A stretch of 12,406 nt of DNA from Granulicatella adiacens (GTDB taxonomy: Bacteria > Bacillota > Bacilli > Lactobacillales > Aerococcaceae). Under the pieces are notes generated by a model, which saw nothing but the letters and a program-made list of their open reading frames with translations, had not been told where the DNA came from and searched no databases. This document shows, one piece after another, positions 5,178 to 11,824 of this stretch. The stretch covers positions 1-12,406 of the forward strand of contig JAGZLX010000050.1 of the NCBI GenBank assembly GCA_018364485.1, in the 5' to 3' direction. A program made the translations under genes and the position numbers. The stretch's first letter is position 1. The number at the start of each line of letters is the position of its first letter.

Positions 5178-6509
5178 ATGATTACACATGAAGAGATTAG
5201 AAGACAGGTAGAAGAGAAAGATGTTCGTTACTTACGATTAATCTTCACGGATATTCTAGGAACGATTAAAAACGTGGAAGTGCCAATTACACAATTAGAT
5301 AAAGTGTTGGCTAACAAAATGATGTTCGACGGTTCTTCAATTGAAGGATTCGTTCGTATCGAAGAAAGTGATATGTACTTATATCCAGACCTTTCAACTT
5401 GGGTAGTATTCCCATGGAGCAGCAAACACGGTACCATCGCACGTTTAATCTGCGATGTATACAAACCAGACGGAACACCATTTGCGGGGGACCCTCGTTC
5501 AAACTTAAAACGCGTCTTAAACGAAATGAAAGAATTAGGTTTCTCAAACTTCAACTTAGGACCAGAGCCAGAGTTCTTCTTATTCAAATTAGACGAAAAC
5601 GGCGAACCAACCCTTGAAGGAAACGACCAAGGAAGTTACTTCGACTTAGCTCCAATCGACCTTGGGGAAGAATGCCGTCGCGAAATCGTTCTTGAGTTAG
5701 AAAAAATTGGATTCGATATCGAAGCGAGTCACCACGAAGTAGCTCCAGGGCAACACGAAATCGACTGGAAATACTCAGATGCAGTAGCTGCTTGTGACAA
5801 CATCCAAACGTTTAAACTTGTTGTAAAAACAATTGCGCGTAAACATGGATTACATGCGACATTTATGCCAAAACCAGTATTCGGAATTGCTGGCAGTGGA
5901 ATGCACTTTAACTTATCGTTATTTGATAAAGATGGAAACAATGCGTTCTTTGACGAAAATGGCGAACAACGTCTAAGCGACACTTGCCGTCATTTCATCG
6001 CTGGGGTTATGAAACATGCCAAAGCCTTAACTGCCGTATGTAACCCAACCGTAAACTCATACAAACGTTTAGTTCCAGGATACGAAGCGCCTGTATATAT
6101 TGCATGGTCTGCACGTAACCGTTCACCGCTCATCCGTATTCCAGAATCTCGTGGCATTTCAACTCGTATCGAATTGCGTAGTGTGGATCCATCTGCGAAC
6201 CCATATTTAGCAATGGCTGCGATTTTAACAGCTGGACTTGAAGGGGTTAAAGAAAAAATGGAGGTTCCTGCAGCTATCGACCGCAACATCTATGCGATGT
6301 CTGCTCGCGAACGTAAAGAAGCTGGAATTGATGATTTACCAGGAACATTAAACGAAGCAATTGAATACTTGAAACAAGACGAAACTGTTCAAACAGCGCT
6401 AGGAAGTCATATCCTAGACAACTTCATCGAAGCAAAACGTTTCGAATGGGCTGCTTACCGTAGCCAAGTTTCACAATGGGAATTAGACCAATACTTGAAA
6501 CTATTCTAA
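5178..6509 (+). CDS. glnA: Glutamine synthetase, type I
   Basis: The enzyme joins ammonia to glutamate using ATP to give glutamine, and its feedback-inhibited form activates GlnR. The start at 5178 is chosen because it follows an SD (taggagg), lies 10 bp after the glnR stop and gives the usual MITHEEIRRQVEE start; the in-frame ATG at 5088 lies inside glnR. The 443-residue length fits the short GSI-alpha type. Visible motifs are DGSSIEGF (51-58), GPEPEFF (128-134, metal-binding Glu), the HHEVAPGQHEIDWKYSDA block (185-202), the ATP-site region KPVFGIAGSGMHFNLS (232-247) and the NSYKRLVPGYEAP flap (293-305). Arg60 in GFVRIEESD corresponds to the feedback-sensing arginine region described in Bacillus. 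A terminator follows directly. Confidence 0.98.
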   Translation: MITHEEIRRQVEEKDVRYLRLIFTDILGTIKNVEVPITQLDKVLANKMMFDGSSIEGFVRIEESDMYLYPDLSTWVVFPWSSKHGTIARLICDVYKPDGTPFAGDPRSNLKRVLNEMKELGFSNFNLGPEPEFFLFKLDENGEPTLEGNDQGSYFDLAPIDLGEECRREIVLELEKIGFDIEASHHEVAPGQHEIDWKYSDAVAACDNIQTFKLVVKTIARKHGLHATFMPKPVFGIAGSGMHFNLSLFDKDGNNAFFDENGEQRLSDTCRHFIAGVMKHAKALTAVCNPTVNSYKRLVPGYEAPVYIAWSARNRSPLIRIPESRGISTRIELRSVDPSANPYLAMAAILTAGLEGVKEKMEVPAAIDRNIYAMSARERKEAGIDDLPGTLNEAIEYLKQDETVQTALGSHILDNFIEAKRFEWAAYRSQVSQWELDQYLKLF

Positions 6510-6520
6510 AAATGAAACGG

Positions 6521-6551
6521 AGAGTGCACTCGCAAGGTGCGCTCTTTTTTT
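6521..6551 (+). terminator. Rho-independent terminator after glnRA
   Basis: A 9-bp stem (agagtgcac 6521-6529 with gtgcgctct 6537-6545, one T-G pair) with a 7-nt loop is followed by six T residues. It starts 11 bp after the glnA stop. Confidence 0.93.
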
Positions 6552-6617
6552 CTTGTCGAAGAAGTTTTTATAAGGCTGTCTTCCGTTGATACGCAAAGCT
6601 TTTTCTTTGTTAAAGTT

Positions 6618-6646
6618 TTGACATATTTTGCTGAAAATGTAATACT
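6618..6646 (+). promoter_or_regulatory. Promoter of the FemAB-family gene
   Basis: TTGACA (6618-6623), a 17-bp spacer and AATACT (6641-6646) with the extended -10 TG at 6638-6639. The -10 is weak but the perfect -35 and TG compensate. The leader is about 30 nt. Confidence 0.65.
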
Positions 6647-6681
6647 GGTAAGGAAACGTAAAAAGGAAAGAGAGTGCTCAC

Positions 6682-7986
6682 ATGTATATAAAAGAGATGT
6701 CGAATGCGTTAGAAGAGTATCATGCTTTTATGGAAACTCAAGCTAACCGAACAGTTTTTCAAACGCCTGAATGGGGCGAAGTGAAGACAGATGGCTCATG
6801 GACCAGAGACGTGCTTCTTGTCATGTCTGATAATCATGAACCTGTTGCGGCTGCGATGATTCTTTATCGTAAATTACCAGGTGTGAATAAATATTTAGCA
6901 TATGCACCGCGCGGAATCGTAACCGACTATACAAATGCTGAACAATTAAAATCAGTCTTTGCGACTTTAAAAGTGTATTTGAAAACTAAAAATGCATTTG
7001 GTTTGAAGATTGACCCAGAATTACAATGGCGTGAATGGACAAATAAGTTCGAAATGGTTGAAGGTGGATTCAATAACGAAGAATACCGCAAAAACATTTT
7101 GGCGGCTGGATTCGTAGAACGCCCAATGGACTTAGGGTTTGATGGAATTCAACCACGTTTAACAATGATTTTACCGTTGAAAGACGAAGGGAAAGGTATC
7201 GTCGAAACGTTCAATAAGAAAGAACGTTATAAAGTGAATGTAGCGAAGAAACAAGGGGTTGTTTGCTACAAGGGAACACTTGAAGATATGCCAATCTATG
7301 ATGAGTTAAATAAGATTACGGCTGAGCGTGATCAATACGTGGCGCGTAGTATCGAGTATTTAACAACAATGTACCAACACCTTCATCCTAAAGGCATGGT
7401 AGATTTATACTTTGCGAAAGTGGACTACAATGTGCAATTAGCATTTGCGACAAACCGCTTAGAAACAGCGCAAAAAGAATTCGATAAGTTAACAGGACAA
7501 TTGGAAACATTGAATAATCCAAAACGTATCGAGAATGTTCAAAAGCAAATTGAATCATTAAAAGTCAACATTGCTAAATACGAAAAAGAAATCGAACGCG
7601 TGAAAGGTGACTTAGAACAGTATCCAGAAGGGAAAGTCGTCAGCGGAGCGTTTGTTGTAACGTACTTAGATAAAGCGTACTACTTATATGGCGCGAACAT
7701 CACTGACAATGGTGGATTGAATGCGAACAAAGCGCTTGTGTATTGGATCATGCAAACTCTTTATGATGAAAAAGGCATTCGTTCGTTTGACTTCTTCGGA
7801 GTTTCTGAAGACCAAGAACATCACGGTGGTATTAACGGATTCAAGCAATCGTTTGATCCTGAGTTAGTGGAATATATCGGTGAATTTGATATGCCGATTT
7901 CGAAGTTCTGGTTTGAAATGTTCCATACATGGGCACCAAAAGCCGTGAGCTTGAAGAATAAATTATTAGTAAGACGTAGAAAATAG
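6682..7986 (+). CDS. FemAB-family aminoacyl-tRNA-dependent peptidoglycan bridge transferase
   Basis: Proteins of this family (FemX/FemA/FemB, MurM/MurN) transfer amino acids from aminoacyl-tRNA to the stem-peptide lysine of lipid II, making cross-bridges. The 434-residue product has the expected layout. An N-terminal GNAT-like half contains VFQTPEWGEVK (25-35) and YAPRGIV (74-80). A second half contains RLTMILPLKDEGKGI and KKERYKVNVAKK. A long charged helical hairpin (about 251-315), which is the family's antiparallel coiled coil, is inserted before GAFVVTYLDKAYYLYGAN and FDFFGVSED. The start at 6682 has an SD (aaggaaagagag) and the usual MY-KE opening. The donor amino acid and bridge position cannot be read from sequence, so I give no symbol. 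It is monocistronic, with its own promoter and terminator. Confidence 0.93.
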   Translation: MYIKEMSNALEEYHAFMETQANRTVFQTPEWGEVKTDGSWTRDVLLVMSDNHEPVAAAMILYRKLPGVNKYLAYAPRGIVTDYTNAEQLKSVFATLKVYLKTKNAFGLKIDPELQWREWTNKFEMVEGGFNNEEYRKNILAAGFVERPMDLGFDGIQPRLTMILPLKDEGKGIVETFNKKERYKVNVAKKQGVVCYKGTLEDMPIYDELNKITAERDQYVARSIEYLTTMYQHLHPKGMVDLYFAKVDYNVQLAFATNRLETAQKEFDKLTGQLETLNNPKRIENVQKQIESLKVNIAKYEKEIERVKGDLEQYPEGKVVSGAFVVTYLDKAYYLYGANITDNGGLNANKALVYWIMQTLYDEKGIRSFDFFGVSEDQEHHGGINGFKQSFDPELVEYIGEFDMPISKFWFEMFHTWAPKAVSLKNKLLVRRRK

Positions 7987-7993
7987 TAAGAAG

Positions 7994-8020
7994 AGGCTGG
8001 AAAGAGTTCCGGCCTTTTTT
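7994..8020 (+). terminator. Rho-independent terminator after the FemAB gene
   Basis: A 9-bp stem (aggctggaa 7994-8002 with ttccggcct 8007-8015, one T-G pair) and a tetraloop are followed by a T run to 8020. Confidence 0.93.
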
Positions 8021-8067
8021 ATCTCTTCTAGGAGAAGGTTTTATATAGGAAAGAACTTAGTGTGTAC

Positions 8068-8096
8068 TTGACAAAGCAGGTTCATTTCCTTATGAT
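8068..8096 (+). promoter_or_regulatory. rpmG-secE promoter
   Basis: TTGACA (8068-8073), a 17-bp spacer and TATGAT (8091-8096): close to the sigma-A consensus and one of the strongest promoters in the window. Transcription should start near 8103, giving a leader of about 30 nt. Confidence 0.85.
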
Positions 8097-8132
8097 GAAA
8101 TAGATATGGATTTATAGAAAGTAGTGAAAAAT

Positions 8133-8285
8133 ATGGCTCAGAAAAAAGCGGCGTTAGCTTGTAGCGTATGTGGTTCAAGAAACTACACGATTACGCTTGG
8201 ACAAAACCGACGAGTAGAACGTCTAGAAATTAAAAAATTCTGCAAGTATTGCAACAAACAAACACTACATCGCGAAACAAAATAA
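8133..8285 (+). CDS. rpmG: 50S ribosomal protein L33, zinc-binding form
   Basis: This short gene encodes a 50-residue L33 of the large ribosomal subunit. The sequence reads MAQKKAALACSVCGSRNYTI and ends FCKYCNKQTLHRETK. Two CxxC pairs (Cys10/Cys13 and Cys37/Cys40) make this the zinc-ribbon form rather than the cysteine-free paralog that many Firmicutes induce under zinc starvation. The SD is weak (gtagtgaaa before the ATG), which is odd for a ribosomal protein behind a strong promoter. It is followed after 19 bp by secE without a terminator, the usual rpmG-secE-nusG order of Firmicutes. Confidence 0.95.
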   Translation: MAQKKAALACSVCGSRNYTITLGQNRRVERLEIKKFCKYCNKQTLHRETK

Positions 8286-8304
8286 AAGGAAGAGGAGATT
8301 CGGA

Positions 8305-8475
8305 ATGCGTTTTTTATCAAATGTTATTAAAGAGATGAAAAAAGTAACTTGGCCAACAGGTAAAGAAGTTAACAAATATACAATCACAGTAATTATGACA
8401 GTGATTGCTGCACTATGCTTCTTTGCAGTAGTGGACTATGGAATTCATCAACTCATTACATTCCTTATAAAATAA
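8305..8475 (+). CDS. secE: Preprotein translocase subunit SecE
   Basis: SecE is the small subunit that clamps SecY in the protein-export channel. The 56-residue product starts MRFLSNVIKEMKKVTWPTGK, with the conserved amphipathic segment and VTWPT motif, followed by one membrane helix (about 25-45, YTITVIMTVIAALCFFAVVD) and a short hydrophobic C-terminus. This one-TM form of about 56-60 residues is normal for Gram-positive bacteria. The SD is gaggaga. The gene sits between rpmG and nusG as usual; a terminator-like hairpin starts 41 bp after its stop. Confidence 0.95.
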   Translation: MRFLSNVIKEMKKVTWPTGKEVNKYTITVIMTVIAALCFFAVVDYGIHQLITFLIK

Positions 8476-8495
8476 TAGTACTTTAAAGTGATTAG

Positions 8496-8504
8496 TGATA
8501 TACT
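8496..8504 (+). promoter_or_regulatory. Extended -10 element before the nusG leader hairpin
   Basis: TGATATACT: an extended -10 with TG at 8496-8497 and -10 TATACT at 8499-8504. The -35 position (8476-8481, TAGTAC) is poor. The predicted start near 8511 lies only a few bases before the hairpin at 8517. Confidence 0.45.
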
Positions 8505-8516
8505 AAGAGCAGTTGA

Positions 8517-8544
8517 AAAAACCTTCGCTTATGAAGGTTTTTTT
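8517..8544 (+). terminator. Intrinsic terminator or attenuator between secE and nusG
   Basis: A 10-bp stem (aaaaaccttc 8517-8526 with gaaggttttt 8533-8542) and a 6-nt loop end in a T run to 8544. It looks like a functional intrinsic terminator in both directions. Either it ends the rpmG-secE transcript, or it lets a limited share of transcription into nusG. Confidence 0.85.
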
Positions 8545-8583
8545 GTATGGAAAAATGTTGTCAACACTCAAGGAGGAGTATCA

Positions 8584-9129
8584 ATGGAAAAAGAATGGTA
8601 TGTATTGCACACTTATTCAGGTTATGAGAATAAAGTGAAATCAAATCTATTATCACGTATCCAAAGCATGGGTATGGAAGAAAATATCTTCCGCGTGATT
8701 TCACCTGAAGAAGAGGAAGTAGAAGTAAAAGACGGTAAAACTAAAACGACTGTTGAAAAAACTTTCCCTGGTTATGTATTAGTTGAAATGGTCATGTCAG
8801 ACCAAGCATGGTATGTCGTTCGTAACACTCCAGGCGTAACTGGTTTCGTTGGTTCACACGGTGCAGGTTCAAAGCCATCTCCATTATTACCAGAAGAAGT
8901 AGAAGCTATCTTAGGACGTATCGGTGAAAAAGTTCACGCTCCAGTTGATTTACACGTTTCTGTTGGAGACTACGTCATCATTACAGAAGGTGCCTTCAAT
9001 GATATGAGCGGTAAAGTAGTAGAACTTGACCACGAAAAACAAAAAATTAAAGTTGCAATTGAAATGTTCGGTCGTGAAACAATTGCAGACTTAGAGTTCC
9101 ACCAAGTGAAAGAAGATGACTCTTATTAA
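8584..9129 (+). CDS. nusG: Transcription termination/antitermination factor NusG
   Basis: NusG binds RNA polymerase and affects elongation, pausing and coupling. I start at 8584, after the SD aaggagga, giving MEKEWYVLHTYSGYENKV, the family's conserved opening; the longer frame from 8488 would run through the terminator hairpin. The 181 residues have the usual two domains: the NGN domain (about 1-110, with FPGYVLVEM and VRNTPGVTGFVG) and the KOW domain (about 126-175, VGDYVIITEGAFNDMSGKVVELD). Length is typical. It follows rpmG and secE, but rplK-rplA do not follow; pepT starts 1 bp after the stop. The upstream hairpin raises the possibility of leader regulation. Confidence 0.97.
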   Translation: MEKEWYVLHTYSGYENKVKSNLLSRIQSMGMEENIFRVISPEEEEVEVKDGKTKTTVEKTFPGYVLVEMVMSDQAWYVVRNTPGVTGFVGSHGAGSKPSPLLPEEVEAILGRIGEKVHAPVDLHVSVGDYVIITEGAFNDMSGKVVELDHEKQKIKVAIEMFGRETIADLEFHQVKEDDSY

Positions 9130-9130
9130 C

Positions 9131-10375
9131 ATGTATCCTACAATGTTAGAACGATTTATTCGCTATGCGAAAATCAATACGCGTAGTGATTTAAAATCAA
9201 CAACGATTCCTACGACAAAGAGTCAATGGGAATTTTTAGAAATGCTTCGTGGCGAGTTAGTGGAGTACGGCTTTCAAAAAGTAGAACTCGATCCAGAGGA
9301 CAGCTATTTAGTGGCGCTCCTCCCAAGTAACTTGGAAGAAGGAAGTACGGTGCCTGCGATTGGGTTTATTGCCCACGTCGATACCGCAGATTTCAATGCT
9401 GAAAATATCAATCCACAAATTCACGCGAATTATAACGGAGAAGATGTGGTGTTGAACCCTGAAAAGAATTTAGTAATGACGGTCAGTGAGTTCCCAAGTT
9501 TGAAGAACTACATTGGCGAAACGTTAATTACAACTGATGGAACGACATTACTAGGTGCCGACGATAAAGCGGGTCTTGTTTCGGTGTTAGAAGCTTGCTT
9601 GTATTTAATGGCGCATCCAGAAACTCCGCATGGCGATATTTGGTTAGCGTTTGGTCCGGATGAAGAAATCGGAAAAGGCGCGCACCGTTTCAAAGCGGAG
9701 CGTATGCCTGCAAAATTTGCCTACACTTTAGATAGTGGAGTCGTAGGGAAGTTAGAATATGAAACGTTCAATGCAGCTCGTGCAGTGGTGACGATTCATG
9801 GGACAAGTGTTCACCCAGGGCAAGCTAAAGATGTGATGGTGAATGCTTTGGCAGAAGCGGCAAAACTATTTGCACGCATGCCAGAAGCCGAAGTGCCTGA
9901 ACGTACGAGTGGGTACGAAGGCTACTTTATGTTATCGAAACAAGCAGGTGACATCGGTAAGGTTGAGTTGGAATATATTATTCGCGATCACTCGATGGAG
10001 AAATTCGAAGAGAGAAAAGCGCAGTTCCAACAAATCGTCGATGCGCAAAACGCAACGTATGATGTGCCTCGTATCGAATGCACGATTTACGATGAGTACT
10101 ATAATATGTACGAAATCTTAAAAGACGATATGACTTCAGTTGAAGTAGCGATTGAGGCTTATAAAGAATGTGGCATCACGCCAGACATTCAACCATTCCG
10201 TGGAGGAACAGATGGATGTATTATTACCTATAAAGGAATTCCAACTCCAAACTTATTTACCGGAGCAGAGAACCTTCATGGACAATACGAATTCGTAACT
10301 CTCGAAAGCATGCAAAAAGCAAGCGACGTTGTATTGAAGATTATTGAATTAGTCCAAAGAAAAACGGTTGAGTAA
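9131..10375 (+). CDS. pepT: Peptidase T, tripeptide aminopeptidase (M20 family)
   Basis: Peptidase T is a cytoplasmic zinc enzyme that removes the N-terminal residue from tripeptides. The 414-residue product has the M20 metal and catalytic motifs in order: HVDTAD (His82, Asp84), GADDKAG (Asp144), DEEIG (Glu178/Glu179), TLDSG (Asp201), a dimerisation part with GTSVHPGQAK, and GAENLHG near the C-terminus (His383). I prefer the ATG at 9131 because MYPTMLERFIRYAKINTRSD aligns with the usual PepT start; an in-frame ATG at 9116 overlaps nusG by 14 bp and would add five residues. With the stop of nusG 1 bp away and only a weak SD inside nusG, translation is probably coupled. The terminator encloses the stop codon. 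Confidence 0.96.
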   Translation: MYPTMLERFIRYAKINTRSDLKSTTIPTTKSQWEFLEMLRGELVEYGFQKVELDPEDSYLVALLPSNLEEGSTVPAIGFIAHVDTADFNAENINPQIHANYNGEDVVLNPEKNLVMTVSEFPSLKNYIGETLITTDGTTLLGADDKAGLVSVLEACLYLMAHPETPHGDIWLAFGPDEEIGKGAHRFKAERMPAKFAYTLDSGVVGKLEYETFNAARAVVTIHGTSVHPGQAKDVMVNALAEAAKLFARMPEAEVPERTSGYEGYFMLSKQAGDIGKVELEYIIRDHSMEKFEERKAQFQQIVDAQNATYDVPRIECTIYDEYYNMYEILKDDMTSVEVAIEAYKECGITPDIQPFRGGTDGCIITYKGIPTPNLFTGAENLHGQYEFVTLESMQKASDVVLKIIELVQRKTVE

Positions 10376-10393
10376 TACTCAACCGTTTTTTTT
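10361..10393 (+). terminator. Rho-independent terminator overlapping the pepT stop codon
   Basis: A 13-bp perfect stem (10361-10373 with 10377-10389) and a 3-nt AAT loop are followed by T residues. The stop codon TAA occupies 10373-10375, so the last codons of pepT form the 5' arm. Confidence 0.92.
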
Positions 10394-10667
10394 CTACATA
10401 TATAAGAAAGAAAAAAGATAATAAGTATGCTGAAAACAGGTTTTTTTATGATAAAAATATATTGAGAAAGTTTCGATATAATAGGCTTTTCTTAATAAAG
10501 CTTTTCTTTGGTAAAAAGTAATATGGGACAAAAGTCATTATCAATAATAAGTTGTGCGATAATAATACGATTTAATACCTATGCTATAATAGCCTAAACG
10601 TCTCAAAAGATAATATATCTATTTCTAGATTAGTAAAATTGAGAATGATTATAAGGAGATAACTTTT
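10394..10667. other. AT-rich spacer upstream of the truncated kinase gene
   Basis: I see no gene here. It holds an isolated TATAAT at 10477-10482, a 9-bp direct repeat GCTTTTCTT (10485 and 10500) and the better promoter at 10582. It is probably the upstream region of the truncated gene at 10668. Confidence 0.5.
10582..10590 (+). promoter_or_regulatory. Extended -10 promoter of the truncated kinase gene
   Basis: TGCTATAAT, an extended -10 with perfect TATAAT at 10585-10590 and no good -35 17 bp upstream. The leader before the ATG at 10668 would be about 70 nt. Confidence 0.55.
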
Positions 10668-10844
10668 ATGAAAAAAGCAATGCTAATTATTAATCCAACT
10701 TCTGGAGGAGAAAAGGCGTTAGACTATAAAGAAAAATTAGAAAATAAAGCAAAAGAATACTTTGAATATGTTGAAACGAAGATTACTGAAAAAATGGCTC
10801 TTTTTGTGAATGTAAGCAGATACATTGTTTTAGAGTTATTTTAA
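10668..10844 (+). pseudogene. Truncated diacylglycerol/lipid kinase (DAGK catalytic family) gene
   Basis: This short ORF has a good SD (aaggag) and reads MKKAMLIINPTSGGEKALDY, then a Lys/Glu-rich helix and YFEYVETKITEK. The strand-loop INPTSGG near the N-terminus is the nucleotide-binding start of the DAGK_cat fold (DgkB/YegS-type lipid kinases, usually about 290-340 residues). After about 42 codons the resemblance ends and 16 unrelated codons lead to a stop at 10842-10844. The rest of the kinase, including the GGDGT motif, is absent. The coding part runs into the promoter of the CsbD-like gene, so a deletion most likely removed everything after codon ~42. It cannot be an active kinase. A short expressed peptide is possible but not indicated. 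Confidence 0.75.
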
Positions 10845-10852
10845 TGTATAAT
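10825..10852 (+). promoter_or_regulatory. Promoter of the CsbD-like gene
   Basis: TTGTTT (10825-10830), a 16-bp spacer and a perfect -10 TATAAT (10847-10852). The -35 lies inside the tail of the truncated kinase ORF. It does not look like the Bacillus sigma-B type. Confidence 0.6.
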
Positions 10853-10889
10853 TAAAGGTGTAAATACCAAACAGAAAGGGAGATTTATT

Positions 10890-11099
10890 ATGACAGATAA
10901 AGGATTTACAGATAAGGTTAAAGGAAAAGCAAAGGAAGTTGTGGGAGAAGTTACTAACGACGACTCTACAAAAGCAGAAGGTCTTTTAGACCAAGCTGTT
11001 GGAAAAGCTAAAGAAATTGCTTCAGATGTTAAAGATGTTGCGAGTGAATTAGTTGAAAAAGCTAAAGACGCGCTTGATTCTAAATCTGAAGAAAAATAG
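10890..11099 (+). CDS. CsbD-family stress protein
   Basis: The product is a 69-residue, highly charged protein. The first 38 residues match the CsbD family: KGFTDKVKGKAKEVVGEVTN, DDSTKAEG and LLDQAVGKAKE, a pattern of two helices with repeated K-G-K-A-K-E. The second half (about 40-69) is a Lys/Asp/Glu/Ala helix, DVKDVASELVEKAKDALDSK. CsbD-like proteins accumulate under general stress and in stationary phase in several bacteria; the molecular role is unknown. An SD (aaaggga) precedes the ATG. It shares the neighbourhood with a GlsB/YeaQ-type membrane protein, a frequent pairing of small stress proteins. It has its own promoter and is followed by a hairpin terminator. Confidence 0.9.
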   Translation: MTDKGFTDKVKGKAKEVVGEVTNDDSTKAEGLLDQAVGKAKEIASDVKDVASELVEKAKDALDSKSEEK

Positions 11100-11118
11100 T
11101 CGTATAATTATATTTACT

Positions 11119-11154
11119 AAGGATAGTACGGCTGAATGCCGTGCTATCTTTTTA
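11119..11154 (+). terminator. Terminator between CsbD-like and GlsB-like genes
   Basis: An 11-bp core stem (11122-11132 with 11138-11148, one T-G pair), extended by AAG/CTT bases, with a 5-nt loop and five T residues. The next gene's SD begins about 10 bp later, so there is no room for a normal promoter between. Confidence 0.9.
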
Positions 11155-11175
11155 TTATTTAAAGGAGTGAATTAA

Positions 11176-11427
11176 ATGGGTATTATATCTTGGTTAGTAC
11201 TTGGCGCATTCTCTGGATGGATCGCAAGTATTATTATGAATAAAAATGAATCTATGGGTGCGGTAGCAAATATCTTTACTGGTATTGTTGGTGCTTTTAT
11301 CGGAGGAGCAGTATTTAACTTCTTCGGTGGATATGAAGTTACAGGTTTAAATCTTCATAGTGTAATAGTATCAGTTGTAGGTGCATGTATCCTGTTGTGG
11401 ATTTTAAACAAATTCAATAAAAAATAA
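11176..11427 (+). CDS. GlsB/YeaQ/YmgE-family stress membrane protein
   Basis: The 83-residue product is a small integral membrane protein of the transglycosylase-associated (YeaQ/YmgE, GlsB) family. Three hydrophobic segments are visible: about 1-20 (MGIISWLVLGAFSGWIASII), 27-50 (MGAVANIFTGIVGAFIGGAVFNFFG, with the family's GIVGAFIGG glycine pattern) and 60-78 (LHSVIVSVVGACILLWIL), with a basic tail. The family is linked to general stress responses in Gram-positive cocci; the mechanism is not known. The SD aaaggagtg is good. No -35/-10 pair fits between the preceding terminator and the SD; expression may rely on readthrough from csbD or on a TATAAT at 11103-11108 upstream of the hairpin. Confidence 0.93.
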   Translation: MGIISWLVLGAFSGWIASIIMNKNESMGAVANIFTGIVGAFIGGAVFNFFGGYEVTGLNLHSVIVSVVGACILLWILNKFNKK

Positions 11428-11433
11428 AATACA

Positions 11434-11464
11434 AAAAGCGATAGAAAATTTCTATCGCTTTTTT
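11434..11464 (+). terminator. Terminator after the GlsB-like gene
   Basis: A 9-bp stem (agcgataga 11437-11445 with 11451-11459), flanked by A residues on the 5' side and a T run on the 3' side, giving a bidirectional appearance. On the minus strand it would lie just past the end of the pseudogene at 11472. Confidence 0.9.
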
Positions 11465-11471
11465 AGTTTGT

Positions 11472-11766
11472 TTAATGCCAATCCTCGAATTCTTCATCGT
11501 GATTTTCTAAGTTGAGCTCAATGAGTTTTTCTCTTAAAGACTAGAATACTTCTATATAATACATTTCCATTTTTAAAAGCAATGAATGGTTTATCTATTA
11601 ATTCTATAGATAGAATAATAAGCTTTAAAGTCTTTTCTTCGTTGTCTAATACATTGCTTAGTTTACCTAGTAGCGTGTCGTCGTTATAATTGAGTTTAAG
11701 AGTAGTAGAATCAGAATATGACAATGTAAGAGAAAATCTATGAAAATGGAAAAAATTATGGCGCAA
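11472..11766 (-). pseudogene. Frameshifted and truncated gene remnant, unknown protein
   Basis: On the minus strand an 82-codon open stretch reads like real protein (LKLNYNDDTLLGKLSNVL, then TLKLIILSIELIDKPFIAF, then KNGNVLYRS) but has no ATG start or SD, only a TTG at its upper end, and stops at 11518. In the neighbouring frame, 11472-11540 continues with coding-like codons SLREKLIELNLENHDEEFED followed by Trp-His and a stop. One extra T in the TTT near 11535 would explain the shift; removing it joins the two as VLREKLIELNLENHDE. The 5' end runs into the tRNA terminator and is probably missing. I do not recognise the protein. A sequencing error at one homopolymer could mimic the frameshift, but the missing start would remain. 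Confidence 0.5.
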
Positions 11767-11773
11767 AAACGTA

Positions 11774-11820
11774 AAACAAGCACTTAAAAGTCTTATTTTA
11801 TAGGACTCTTAAGTGCTTTT
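11774..11820 (-). terminator. Terminator of tRNA-Thr (probably bidirectional)
   Basis: A 10-bp outer stem (aagcacttaa 11778-11787 with ttaagtgctt 11809-11818), one mismatch, then a further four or five pairs. T residues follow on the plus side, and GTTTTA on the minus side, where the tRNA gene ends at 11825. Confidence 0.8.
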
Positions 11821-11824
11821 CGTA

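Noticed and set aside
6537..6746. 69-codon open frame after glnA
   Set aside because: It lies across the glnA terminator and the FemAB promoter and enters the FemAB gene in the wrong frame; Phe/Val-rich composition reflects the T-rich DNA.
8556..8566. Short palindrome TGTTGTCAACA before the nusG SD
   Set aside because: Five-base arms with a one-base centre are expected by chance in DNA of this composition, and no known regulator fits.
8488..8583. 32-codon N-terminal extension of nusG
   Set aside because: It runs through the extended -10 and the terminator hairpin; conserved NusG sequence begins at 8584 after an SD.
11518..11766. The 82-codon minus-strand frame as an intact gene
   Set aside because: It starts only at a TTG with no SD, overlaps the region before the tRNA terminator and has its likely C-terminus in another frame; treated as a remnant.
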